Positions 23,363 through 34,973 of a stretch of 64,000 nt of DNA are shown one piece after another; within the stretch, counting starts at the first letter, position 1, and every line of letters starts with the position of its first letter. Source of the stretch: Dipteris shenzhenensis (taxonomy: Eukaryota; Polypodiophyta; Polypodiopsida; Gleicheniales). The notes beneath the pieces were generated by a model, which worked only from the letters and a program-made list of their open reading frames with translations, did not search any database and was not told where the DNA came from. The DNA lies in the NCBI GenBank assembly GCA_047967505.1, contig CM106539.1; one strand, 5' to 3'. A program made the translations under genes and the position numbers.

Positions 23363-24230
23363 ATGGACTAGGATGGAAGAAAGAAGAGAGTGTTTGTGGA
23401 AGGACTAGGATGGAAGAATACAAGGTAATCAAAAGCACTAGGATAAATGAAAGAAGAGAGTGTTTGTGGAAGAACTAGGATAGAAGAATACAAGTTACTA
23501 GGATGGATAAAAGAAGAGAGTGTTTGTGGAAGGACTAGGATAGAAGAATACAAGTAACTGAGAAGGACTAGGATGTAAGAAATAAGAGTGTGTTTGTGGA
23601 AGGACTAGGATGGAAGAATACAAGTGCACTAAGGCACGATGTGTTCGCTATGATAAGGATAAGGGTTGGAATAAAGTGAGAGAAGCATTGGGAATGCTCT
23701 ACTTTAAGTGAGTGGAGACTGTCCAACTGAATAAAATTTTGCAGAGCATTGGGAATGATGTACTTTAAGTGAGTGAAGCATTGGGAAATGATACTTTGGA
23801 GTGAAATATATTACAAGTGAGAAAGAGAGAGAGCGATAGAAAGTGAGGAAAGATGTAAAGTGAAAGACGAATACAAGTTAATCAGAAGGAGTAGGATGTA
23901 AGAAATAAGAGAGTGTCTTAAAGGTATAGAAAGTGAGGGAAGACGTAAAGTGAAAGATGAATACAAGTTAATCAGAAGGACTAGGATGTAAGAAATAAGA
24001 GAATGCTTATGGAAGGACTAGGATGGAAGAATACAAGTGCACTAAGTCATGATGTGTTTGCTATGATAAGGATAAGGGTTGGAATAAAGTGAGAGAAGCA
24101 TTGGGAATGCTCTACTTGAAGTGAGTGGAGACTGTCCAACTGAATAAAATTTTGCAGAGCATTGGGAATGTTGTACTTTAAGTGAGTGGAGCATTGGGAA
24201 TTGATACTTTGGAGTGAAATATATTGTATC
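23363..24230. repeat. GGACTAGGATGGAAG minisatellite and duplicated block
   Basis: From 23363 to about 23632, imperfect units of roughly 60 bp repeat GGACTAGGATGGAAGAA...GAAGAGAGTGTTTGTGGAA. A larger block starting near 23636 (GATGTGTTCGCTATGATAAG, GCATTGGGAATGCTCTACTT) recurs about 410 bp later near 24047. Element E inserted at the array's edge. Open frames across it are repeat artefacts. Confidence 0.85.
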
Positions 24231-24400
24231 ACATCATTACATATTCATATCAAAATTCTCATCACACAAGGTTATATTTCCAAATAATCACATCATCACA
24301 CATTCATATCATAAAATTGTGTGCATGAAATAAATAAATAAATATCATGACTAAATGCCACTAAAGTAATAAGTCACAAATTGGTGTATAATCAACAAAA

Positions 24401-24533
24401 ACTACATCATGATTCATACATTGCAACAAATAAATGTCAACCATAATATTCATGGAATAGACTACATCATGATTCATACATTGCAACAAATAAATGTCAA
24501 CCATAATATTCATGGAATAAACAACATCATGAG
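24401..24533. repeat. 60-bp tandem repeat
   Basis: ACTACATCATGATTCATACA starts at 24401 and 24461, an exact 60-bp period with almost no mismatch. A partial third unit is near 24521. Confidence 0.9.
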
Positions 24534-24577
24534 AATATGCTCCTCATGCATATATACAAACACAACATCACACATGC

Positions 24578-24895
24578 ATCACAACTCTTCTAATGCTTCT
24601 AATGGAGACTGTGGCAACTCTTCTGATGCTTCCAATGGAGGTTGTGGTGCTCTAGATGTACACTCAGTCTCTACTTCTGTAGTATGTAGTGCTTTTGGAG
24701 TAGACTCAGTATCCTCTTCCTCAAATGCAAGCAAAGGCTGTGGCAACTCTTTTGATGCTTCCAATGGAGGTTGTGGTGCTGTAGGTGTACACTGAGTCTC
24801 TACTTCTTCTGTAGGGTGCAGTGCTTTCACAGTAGACTCAGTCTCCTCTTCCTTAAATGCAAGCTCTGATATTGCTTCAGTTGCACGTTGTATTC
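24578..24895 (-). pseudogene. Acidic, proline-rich repeat coding segment, uncertain
   Basis: On the minus strand an open frame holds a 129-bp (43-codon) tandem repeat; units begin near 24614 and 24743. Each unit reads TAPQPPLEASKELPQ or a variant, followed by Glu-rich sequence (FEEEDTESTPKAL). It lies downstream of the left transposase-like gene in the same orientation and could be its last exon or a separate gene. No family is recognised. Confidence 0.35.
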
Positions 24896-24899
24896 TAAT

Positions 24900-25397
24900 G
24901 GTAGCATTTAGGTCTCAAATGATTTCAGCCCTAAACAATTGTATATCCTCCTCTAAATATTTGAGCTCCAAAGAGTCATCCGATGAGACCTGTGGCTTAA
25001 GTGAGAAAATTTCTTTAAAAATCAACATGCAGTTATAGGCAACTCTCCACCCACAACTATGCCCATCTTCTTGCTCTACTACTAAATGCTTTTGGAAGTC
25101 TAGCGAGTCTTTGTACTATCCTGTTTCTCTGATAGTAGATACCAACTTCTCAACTGACCTGCTCATCATGACATATTAAAAAAACTTAGTGTGTCTATTA
25201 CATAAGTTACATAATATAGAAGTAATAGCAGATTAATAGAATACTTATGTTTGCACTGAGCCATGAAAGCCTACAAACAAGTTGACAAACCAATAATAGT
25301 TGTCTTCAAGGTCCCAAACCACCAGACTCCGTTATTCTCGAATTAACAACATAGTGGTGAATGAACTTCCAATAGAGTCATATTTTCATGACTCATC
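24900..25397. other. No gene recognised
   Basis: Short minus-strand coding-like stretches occur, such as SVEKLVSTIREGQDSTK near 25100-25160, but stops interrupt them. They may be exons of the adjoining minus-strand gene. Confidence 0.3.
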
Positions 25398-26123
25398 TTA
25401 TCCCATGCGCTTCTTTGATTTCTTTGCCCTTGAATGCCAAGACACTATGATTGTCTCCGTCGAAACTTGTGAGACCGCTTCATCATTTGGGACCCACTCC
25501 TTCATTATACAATTAGTATACAATGTGTTGTTATCCATATTCTCCTTCCTGCCCTTTGGCTCATACCATACCACTGTAAATGTTGTAGCTCTCCCTTGGT
25601 CATCTCTTTGCACATCAACTACTTTTGCAACCCAAAACTTCACATTCTCATATTCATCATCCGATGGCCAAACCACAACAAAACAATCGACCTCTATATC
25701 TACTTGTGGCATAAACTCTCTCTTCTTCAGTCCACAATATGGATGTGGGAGTAATGATACAAATTCATTTTCAAAGACTGGAGCTGGGCACAAATTGTTA
25801 TGAACATTTGGCCAAAACATATTGCATTCTTCCTTGACATCCTTTGAGCCTCGCATTCTCTCAAGGTCCTTTATTAAATTTTGTGTCTTGTTAATTATAG
25901 TGGTAGTGTGTTCTCTCCAAGTAGGCTTCGAATCAGGATATCTCTGGAGCATTTCCTCTTTGTATGTAATAAATGCTTTTAATCCTTCTATTTCATAGTT
26001 AGACCTCCCATTGAATTCTTGTATAGGAGCCCATGTTGGAGACCTTTCCTTGCTGGGAATTGAAGTTAAGAGACTGTAAGGTTCTTTAGGTTCCCATTTT
26101 GTATCATGAGAATACGTTGCCAT
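25398..26123 (-). pseudogene. C-terminal part of left transposase-like gene
   Basis: This 241-codon frame aligns with the C-terminus of the right-hand gene. Shared features are a W-x-P-I start (SPTWAPIQEF versus PNWMPIEGG), a helical middle, and a terminal motif F-x-P-x-V-D-x-x-x-x-x-F-x-V-x-P-S-D. This last part (MPQVDIEVDCFVVVWPSDD, then WVAKVVDVQRD and FTVVWYEPKG) looks like a small beta-barrel such as BAH or Tudor-like folds. That fold call is my inference. The frame differs from the preceding core, so a frameshift or short intron lies near 26130. The product ends SRAKKSKKRMG, a basic tail. Confidence 0.6.
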
Positions 26124-26143
26124 TGCATTACCGGTTTTTCATC

Positions 26144-27535
26144 TTAAAAGAAAAAACGAAAGTAGTGTGGATTGGTATGACATGTCAATGCATCACCACC
26201 CATTTGTATGAAAGGTAGAATGAAGCTCTTCCAATCATACATTCTTTCGAGCCTCTCACATACTGTACTTTCCTTATGACCACCAACTTGCCTGCCACAT
26301 CTTCTTACCAAGTCATCTATTGTCTCCACATACTTGTATTTAAGCTCTCTTGAGACTATGCTAAAAACCTGATCAATATCCTCATGTGTATGCCCAACAT
26401 ACAAAAATCCACATTCGACCTCATTGAAGATTCGATGAGCAACTAGCATGGAGCAGAATGCAAACATGAGTACATTCTTATTTTCTCGCTAGCAATTATC
26501 ATCTTGTATTCTCAACGTCGATGATAGGCAACATTTTTCTGCATGTACATTGCGAATTGCCTTCATAATAGATGTTACAACTTGATTGCTATCATGTAGA
26601 TGCAAGGAATCAATCCATATATCTACAAAGAACTTAATTCCATGCACTAACACTCCACATAGACATGTCTTTAGAAAGTGCTTTCCTTGTAATTTAGGTG
26701 GAGTGGCAACAAAACGAGGCAATGTTTTTGTATTCTGATCCATGCCATCTACAATAAGGCACATATAGTCATCGGGATGCGAAATAGCTTTCTCCTTCCA
26801 AAATGCGTATTTTTGTCTGGAATGTCGAATAAGGTCATGATGAGATTTTCCTCAGATTTTCGGTTTTTTTTGTATAATTCCCTTTGATTTGGAATGTTGC
26901 ACTCTCAATCGCTCACTTCAAATCATCATAGACATTACACTTTGACATTTTTTGCCTCCTTGGGCTTTTAACATATCCAAAGTTCTTCTTCCAAAGAGTA
27001 TACAAAGTATGAGAAGAAGCTACAGCATCCCCTCTTTGCCTTTGCTTTTTTGCAATAGAGTCAAATACTTTGAGTTTTGTCAAGCCCATTGGAAGGTGCA
27101 TTTCAGTGATCACGTCACATTAGGGAGTTTAGTAGATATATGGGGTTGAGGTAAAGCATTTTCATGTATGAAGTCTTGCAAAATTGCTGCTGCCATGATA
27201 GTTGAGATTCTTGATTTGGACCTTCCTCTATTACGATGAATGCTAAATTTGTTGCCACCCTTTGCCTTGGTGACTAAATCCCAATATGTACCATGGGATA
27301 ATCCAGTAATATTGTGATATGTCGTATTGCAAATCTTTTTTCCATTTACGAGAGGTTTTACCTTTTGTCTTGAACTTAGCCTTATATTGCCATTCTGAAG
27401 AAAGTAAGAGAGATTTGTGAGAAGGTATTCATTTCTTTCGCTTCCTATTCTTTGCCACACGTGTCCTCTACATTCCTTGATGTCTGCAAGATCAATGAAG
27501 CCCATACATCTTCGCTTGCAACATAGATATCCCAA
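26144..27535 (-). pseudogene. Core of left transposase-like gene (DDE-like motifs)
   Basis: Successive minus-strand frames carry a Cys-rich start (GYLCCKRRCMGF), a segment aligning with the right copy (KICNTTYHNITGLSHGTYWD), a possible helix-turn-helix region (HTLYTLWKKNFGYV), then three acidic motifs: YMCLIVDGMDQNTK (near 26760), RIQDDNC-stop-RENKN (near 26490) and GHTHEDID (26372-26395). The order resembles a DDE/D RNase H-fold transposase. Lesions include a frameshift near 27110, stops between 26912 and 26770, and a TAG at 26489-26491 inside the second motif, where the right copy has a sense codon. The name DUF7869 is my recollection of the Pfam label. Function as a transposase is inferred. 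Confidence 0.65.
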
Positions 27536-27631
27536 TGCATTTAATATGTTCTAATCCTTCATTACTATCTTTCTCTTTGGTTGCTTTTGTGGATCTGCTT
27601 GGATTCGCTTTCTCTTCATGCATATGTATGA

Positions 27632-28740
27632 CTATTTTTGTTCCTTGTGCACGTCGTTATCTATATTTATGCACTTCTTCTCCTCATATTTGTTTGTAAC
27701 CAAGCATCCATGATTGGTCGTTGCATCCTTGGCCATATCACAATCAAAGTTGAATATTGAATAATCCTTTGTTGATCTCATCCTCGTTTTTAACATACTC
27801 TTAGGACCATTCAATGAATTCAATATTCTACGAGAGTATTGAGAACCTTGAAACTCTTCCACTCCTGAGAGGACATCGCTCATTGGGACATCTTGCATGG
27901 CTTTCACAAATTCACAAGCTTGGTTGACACCAGTTTTGTTAATATACATGAACTCATCCACACTTGACAAGACATCACTATTGAAACCTTTGTCCTTCTC
28001 ACTATGCAAGAATTCATCCACCCCAGATAAGGCTTCGCTTCTAAAATCATTTTGTTTCTCGAAACCAATGAACTCATCCACTCCAAATAAGATGTCACTT
28101 CTATAATTGACTACATTGAAATCAACCACATTTGAAGTGATAGAGCCTAGCACATGGGCACGCTTTCTAGGTCCTTTAATATTGTAGTATACCTTGTCTT
28201 TATCATTGAAAACCATGTGCCTCTTTCTCATGTTTAAAAATTGCATGCTCCATTTCATATTCTTGCCTACCTCATAGTAGGGATCACATAAGGATGTTAT
28301 GTTGTCAACCATACCATCATGAGTGACTTTTAGAATCCTCATATGTGCAAATGACCATTGCTCCACTTGTTCAAATCCCAATACTTCACCTTCTGCTTCA
28401 GTCTTATTTGCAAATGATCTCATTTGTAAAATGTCCCCTATAGTAAAATCCAAAGTGGTGCACTTTGTATTCTTGATAATGTCTGTTGCATAAGTCTCAT
28501 CTTTGTCCCATGCTATAAATGATTTGTTGGATGTATTGTAGGGCATAACATCTCCAAGTGTTTCCATATCTCCACATTTATACTTTAGCTCAACATGTGT
28601 GCTAAGAATCTTTGATACAGTAACTGCCACCTTATCTTTGCCATCTTCGAAAGTGGCAAATTGAATTGGGATCACTATCATGGATTGTAGCAAATGCAAC
28701 TACTTCTCTTTTGCTACATAAAATCACATCCATCCCTGGA
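27632..28740 (-). pseudogene. N-terminal region of left transposase-like gene with VDEF repeats
   Basis: The frame from 28699 (355 codons) continues, with a frameshift, from upstream sequence reading GMDVILCSKREVVAFATIHD. Together these match the pattern of the right-hand N-terminal domain (M-V-x-S-x-x-x-V-V-A, DP, then TLGDVMPYNTSNKSFIAWDK versus LVGEAIWSIVKWPKG). This resembles the domain at the ends of plant En/Spm-type proteins. Residues about 190-300 hold four imperfect repeats around D-I/V-L-x-G-V-D/E-E-F (for example SEALSGVDEFLHSEKDKGF). A basic stretch KRKRIQADPQKQPKRK follows the stop at 27632 and may be a nuclear signal. Confidence 0.55.
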
Positions 28741-28879
28741 ACAAAATCTATAGCCATCTCCTTTGTGAGAGTCCTTTGCAAGCAAGTTGTAATAGCAACA
28801 ATTACATAAATATTAGTCTCTTTTTAATAATCTACTCATTTATTATAATTTTTAAATAGTACTTAATTTATTAGTGGGA

Positions 28880-30500
28880 GAAGTTATCCGATCAAGTACT
28901 CATCAGATGGACATGCCACTTTGCATGCAACTCAATAACACCTACGTTGAGGTGCATGCAAAGTATTGTGCCCATCGTCTATGCTTTGCATGGTATATCA
29001 TGCATTAAACACCATTTGTGCCTCAGTGTCATACACAACCATAAAAAACATGGTCCTATGTGTGTTATTCAAACAAGTACTTATGGATGGGGGATCCACT
29101 TTGCACACAAATCACATATGCTTTGCATGGTCGATCACACATTATACATCGTTTTCCCCCTAATGATATGCACATCTATAAAAAAACACGCCCTTAGGTG
29201 TGTTATCTAACCAAGTACTTATCAGATGGGTGTGCCTCTTTGAAAACAAGTCAATACACCGAGGTTGAGGTGTAGGAAAAGTATTGTGCCCATCGCATAT
29301 GCTTTGCGTGGTCGATCGAACATTAAATACCATTTTTGCCTTAATGTCATGCACATTTGTAAAAAAACACACTGCTAGTTATGTTATCCGATCAAGTACT
29401 TATCGGATGGGCATGCCACTTTGCATGTAAGTCCATTCCACCTAGTATATGTTGTTTGCAAAGTATTGTACCCATCGGATATGCTTTGCATTGTCGATCA
29501 AGCATAAAACACCGTTTTTGTCTTAGTGTCATGCACAACCATAAAAAAACACGGTCCTAGGTGTGTTATTCAAACCTTGGTACTTCTGAAATGGGGGCTC
29601 CACTTTGCATGCAAGTCCGTTTCAACTAGGTTGAGGTGCGTGCAAAGTATTGTGACCATCAGATATGCTTTGCATTGTCGATCATGCATTATACACCGTT
29701 TTTCCCGAGTGATATGCACATCTATAAAAAAACACGCCCTTAGGTGTGTTATCCAACCAAGTACTTATTTGATGGTTGTGCCTCTTTGAGAACATGTCAA
29801 TACCACCTAGGTTGAGGCATAGGAAAAGTATTGTGCACATCAGATATCCTTTGCATTGTCGATCGAGCATTAAATACCATTTTTGCTCTAGTGTCATGCA
29901 CATTCGTTAAAAAACACGCTGCTAGGTATGTTATCAGATCAAGTACTTATGGGATGGGTGCACCGCTTTGCATGTAAGTGAACTCCACCTAGTGAAGGTG
30001 TGTTCAAAGTATTGTGCCCATCGGATATGCTTTGCATTGTCGATCAAGCATAAAACACCATTTTTGCCTTAGTGTCATGCACATCCGTAAAAAAACACAC
30101 TACTAGGTATGTTATTCGATCAAGTACATATGGGATTGGTGCTCCACTTTGCACGCAAGTCCGTTTCAACTAGGTTGAGGTGTGTGCAAAGTATTGTGAC
30201 CATCGGATATGCTTTGCATGTTCGATTACGCATTATCCTCTAATTTTCCTGTAGTGATATGCACATCTGCAAAAAAACACACCCTCAGGTATGTTATTTG
30301 ACCAAGTACATATCGGATGGGTGTGCATCTTTGAGAACATTTCAATACCACCTAGGTTGAGGTGTAGGAAAATTATTATGCCCATCAGATATCCTTTGCA
30401 TGGTCAATCGAGCATTAAATACTATTTTTGCTCTAGTGCCATGCACATTTGTAAAAAAAACACGCTGCTAGGTATGTTATCCGATCAAGTACTTATGGGA
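28880..30500. repeat. 182-bp satellite with three-monomer higher-order unit
   Basis: CAAGTACTTAT or its variants start near 28894, 29069, 29212, 29394, 29579, 29759, 29940, 30121, 30304 and 30487, a spacing of 180-185 bp except for one shortened monomer (29069-29206). Three monomer types alternate: B (GCCACTTTGCATG), C (GCTCCACTTTGCA) and A (CTCTTTGAGAACA). The order B-C-A repeats about every 546 bp. Each monomer also contains ATGCTTTGCATGGTCGAT and a run of about seven A followed by CACGC. Open frames across the array are artefacts. Confidence 0.92.
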
Positions 30501-30988
30501 GAGTATAACAAATTATTGACCCTTGCATGCATGAGCAAGCATGCGCACATGTGCACACACACACAGTGTGTCCAGTTGATGTGTTTTTTCTTGCATGCAC
30601 GTACATGCGCACATAAGCAAAATTCTTCCTAAAGGAATCAAACATAGCAAGGTGAGGGAATCGAATACAGGCAGTTGATAGGTAGGGAATTGTGTAAATC
30701 CTGATGATAGGTGATAAGAGTCTTCCTAAGGGATTCTAGTATGAACTGAGGTGCACTTACTTGTCAGCTATTGCTAATGTGGAGCCATCAACTGTCATAG
30801 TCTTGGGTGGAGGGAATATCAATCTGGACATTCCGATTAGAATTTCTTCCTCATCGTAATGCCCTACCTAAAATCACCTCCTGGAAACAACATGCCAGGA
30901 TGTATCATCTCTGAATGTACATGTGTTAGCTTGTAATTCCTCTCCCCAAGCCTTTGACGATGGCGGGCTGGGAAAGGGGGGGCTGGCC

Positions 30989-31049
30989 TTTCCCGCTCAT
31001 AAAATGGCTCATGGGCTAGCTGTGCACTCGCCATTTTATGAGGGGGAAA
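30989..31049. repeat. Inverted repeat, 20-bp arms
   Basis: Arm 30989-31008 (TTTCCCGCTCATAAAATGGC) pairs with 31030-31049 at 19 of 20 positions, with a 21-nt loop. It could form a hairpin in RNA or DNA. It does not match any other sequence in the window. Confidence 0.8.
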
Positions 31050-32633
31050 GGAATCTCGCTGCCTCCCGTTCCCTACTTCTTTAAGGTCGTTGTGGTTGGC
31101 CAAGATTACATCCTGATCGTCCAACTCTGACATCCTAAAACCCAAAATCCTCCACTCAAAACCTCGGCCAAAACTCATAGGAATCCTCCAGATGGCCTCC
31201 CCAGCTCACCTTGATGGCCAACTAGGAAGGGCTAATTGTCGCCCTTTTTTGGCTAGAATCCGATCAAATTCCTCTCGAAAAGGACTTTGCATGGCCCCTG
31301 TGGACTCCTTGACTACACGAGTCATGATGAAAGGGATGCCATGTCAAGATGAACGATAGTTACGATGATTTTGAATTAAAAAGCTTATTGCTAACTGACT
31401 GATTGTCTCACTACCAGTCTGAGCTACACTCTATGGAACCATGGCGGCTATAAATTTTCCAAATTGGCTATGGTTTCTCTCTTTCCTTCACATCTTCTAG
31501 TTTGATCCATCCCCTCTAGCACACTGGCTTGCCCCAAAGAATCTCTAATCATCTCCTCCTTTGTTGTCGATGTTGGATTAGCATGTTGGGATCTTGCCAT
31601 CGGACACCATCTTTCCCGTCACTTGAATGGTGCCTACCCTCACAATGGATTGGTTTATTTAGGACATCATTCTTTGGCAGCCTCGCAAATACAATAGAAT
31701 GGCATGGTTGGTAGCAACGAGATTTTCTTTTGGGCATTGGATAAGGTTATTGGCACTCTTTTAAGCTCGGCTTGATGGAGAAAAAGTGACACTTTGATGG
31801 AAATGAGCCTTTGTCAATCAAGCGATCGTCATCATATATTTATTATATGTGAACTCCAAGTGAGCAGCATACTAGGCACATCCACACATTGTAATCTTTG
31901 TTGTACTCATTTCAATACAGTGATGTTGTAGTCTTGAGTTTGCAAAAGTATCCCAGGTGAGGTTTAGATAGATCGATTTTGCCTCAAAGCAGATTCAAGC
32001 TGATAGGTTCTACCTTGTTGAATCGATTATATCACTTGGTTGCATGTACAATGGTGTTTACATGGCTGGGGGTGGCTTGTCCGAGAAAATCTATCTTTGG
32101 GAGGTGCATGTTCCTTAAATCCGATGTTTAATATTTTGTTGTTATGATGGTCATGTAGTCTTCCCCTGGCTATACAATTAACTTTCCCCCATGGTTGATT
32201 TCTAAGGTTTTGAGCTCAAACCTATTCGCGACCCGAGTTGCACATGACAAAGGAGTCAGCTGTTTGGCTTTCTTTGATCATAACTCGCTTTTAATCTCGG
32301 GTGCAGATGATGGAATTGTTGCTGTCTGGCCTCTTGTATGGTAATTTTCCCTAATTTGATATCTTAGTCCTTTTGGGCTAAATTTATAGAGTCTACGTCT
32401 TATGACAGAATTTTTTACTTTTGTGTGCATATGCAAAATTTTTGACACAACAAAGAAGTTTTTATATAGGTGGTCTGGCCACAGGGCCTTTGTGACAATA
32501 GTCATCTCTGGTGTGCATCTCTATCCTCCCCTTCCTACAAAGTAGGATAGAGAACAAACATCGCTTTGTAGTCTAGTTCTAAACTCATTGCACTCTTCCT
32601 TTTGTAGGAGAATGACCCGTGAATGTTACTAGT

Positions 32634-32654
32634 TCTCTCTCTCTCTCTCCCTCT
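32634..32654. repeat. CT microsatellite
   Basis: A TCTCTCTCTC run of about 20 bp. Confidence 0.8.
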
Positions 32655-34618
32655 AAGGAATTTTTAAAAGAATGATTGTTTTTTAGAGTTCTATGATCCA
32701 AGGCTTAAAAAGCACTTAGACTAAACCTTATAGCATGTCGTAAGATACAGGTGCTTGAGAAAAATGACTTTTTTAAGGGGGGGTGGGGGGTTTAAAAACT
32801 AGTATTATATATAAGCAAAAATGAAGTACATCAGCAAAAACAAAAAGTGCTACCTCCTAGAGTAGGGAGGTAGAATCAAAATGGTTTGAACATCTCAGTG
32901 CATGAGGGCTAAGTAGACCTGCTAGAATAATGAGCTCTTTCTACCAAAGTAGCCAAAAGTTCTACACAGACTCCTCCGAAACCTCTTCAAAGAAAGAGCC
33001 TGCATCATAGGTCTTCTAAAAAATAGGATTATTTCGATGCTCCAGATGTTTAGTGCTAGAACTAACACATGCGATCAAACCATCTACACACTTCTTTAAA
33101 CACCATGGACTACCACACATTCCCAAAATGAGACCCCTTTTTTGCTCTTACAAAGGAAACATAAAGGAGAAGCTTAATGATTGCAATTCGAAGTCCGATC
33201 CTACACAAAAATTCTCTCAAAATAATCTTCCAAAGCTGTGCTATAAAGAAGGGATGTTGGCAAACTCCGTTCACCCCAAAACAAGTTGACTTTACAACCC
33301 ACAACATTGTAACTAGTCTCTTGTATGTAATGCATGAAAAATCAAACCAACAAAAAATAATGCTTGAAAGAGTGACATGAATGTTAATAAATGAATAATG
33401 TTTTTGAAAGTTTTACATCATAATTTTTTGCATTCTACTTCTTTGGGCTTTTATGGGACATGTTATAAAGTAGTGGCATACAATTCAAAACCTTATAAGA
33501 TGGTGTGGCTTTCCAAACATGCAATATTCTAAGCTTCCAAAGTGACTCATTGTCAAATGTGGCATGAGAAAACTAATGCTTTTGAGAAATAGATGCAACC
33601 CATGGGTTAAATGGATCTTTTCAGTTTTGTAAAGAAACTCTGAGGCGATCGACTTTAAAGAATTCTAGTATTTGCAAGCAAGGGAGGCTTTTGGTTAGCT
33701 AAGTATTAGCATGAGGTAATGGACTCAAGATAATGAGGACATAAGGCCAAAAGTCTGTCAGGGTTTCCTCTAGCATCCAGTTCAATGTATCTTGGTGATT
33801 TGGTTATATAAGCAAGACATGGTGTCACTAGGAAGCGTAATGTTTGTTGAGCATGGACATGAGCCCTTAGCAATTTCCAATGACTAGGTGTGTCTTTTTG
33901 GAGTGGAACGCCAATGCCTACGAGGTAGCTGTGCCCTTGTTGAGACCCTGATAGAAGTGAAAGTGCATCTCACATATTCCATTTCAACACGCAAATGAGT
34001 GTACTACTCTGAAATTTCATAGAAAAGGGGGAAGTGAAGAGGGCAAAATTGGGAGTCCTGTCAAAAGCGAAAAGTAATTCCCAGATTAGTTTGGGATTTT
34101 TGCCAAATGGGAAGGAAACCGAATCTCATTGTGAATTGCAGATGGGCAGTGAGTGTGGATGGGGACTACCAACAAACACTGAGGTTTGGGGCAGCATGGG
34201 ATATATTTGGATGATCTAGCTAACAATGGATGGTGGGGCCAACTCTTGTGCATACGGGGCTAGAGTGTGCTCCAAGGTGATTGGATCACATGAAAGTTCC
34301 ATACTCCTTAAGTTTGGAAGAGAGGAGAAAAAAATTAGCTTCAGGGTTGAGTTTTATGGGAGGATGGTCAAATTCAAATGACAAGCCATCTTTAGCGTAC
34401 CCCAAAATCAGCCATGCTATATTACATTTAGCTCTTCTTCACCTTCTCACTAGGAGAATTGCGATGCATCCTACCTGTCATTGTAAAATAGGCACCCTTC
34501 TCCTAACTCTTGATCCTTTGCTTTCTTCATTTCCCCACTGCTATTTTGCAATGTGGCTTTTCAGAGGGGATATTATGATGTATTTCCATTCTCATTGCAA
34601 ATAATCAAGGTGATCCAG

Positions 34619-34973
34619 TGTTGAGATATCGAGCTCCACTCGTGATATGCCAGGGTGACTGTTGTGCATTTATGTCACTGAATTGTTAGCTATAGATGCG
34701 GTTGGTACCCCGCCCATGAATAATAGCTGGATGATAGCTATCTTTATGTACTCTAGTTAGTGGCTCAGTTAGTATGCCACCTAGGTTAGCTGAGTTTTTG
34801 AGACCCACATATAGAGTTCACCTATTCCTTTTGTACTAAGAGAGAGTTCTTTTGGCTTTCACAACTTAGAAGAGGAAAACTATTTTTAGCCTCCACCTTT
34901 GTGTGTATTCCCCGATTGTGTATGTGAGAAAGCTGCAAGTGAGACTCCTTACTTCTCTCCCACTCTCTTCACA
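34619..34973 (+). repeat. 5' LTR of element F
   Basis: The LTR starts TGTTGAGATATCGAGCTCC and ends CTCTTCACA, and matches C's LTR along its length. The next bases are TTAAATACTATTTGC rather than TGGTATCAGAGC. Confidence 0.9.

Larger units (their letters stand above)
25398..28740 (-). mobile_element. Left GHTHEDID-family transposase-like locus, decayed
   Basis: Three consecutive minus-strand segments align in order with the right-hand locus at 60429-63631: an N-terminal domain, a Cys-rich plus DDE-like core, and a C-terminal domain. Element boundaries (terminal inverted repeats, target duplication) are not visible. The 182-bp satellite begins about 140 bp upstream of the 5' end and the minisatellites lie downstream. 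Similarity to the right-hand copy is distant, so this is a different family of the same group, not a recent duplicate. Confidence 0.6.
30501..34618. other. Mostly unannotated spacer
   Basis: No convincing gene is visible over about 4.1 kb. A minus-strand frame at 30864-31178 (MSFGRGFEWRILGFRM start) has no recognisable motif and overlaps an inverted repeat. Other frames are shorter. Low-complexity tracts include CA/TG runs near 30548, a CT run at 32634-32654 and a G run near 32776-32791. Confidence 0.5.

Noticed and set aside
28880-30500. CRISPR-like array
   Set aside because: Unit is 182 bp without short direct repeats and unique spacers, in eukaryotic DNA.
28947-30632. Open frames in the 182-bp satellite
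   Set aside because: They repeat with the monomer and have no family similarity.
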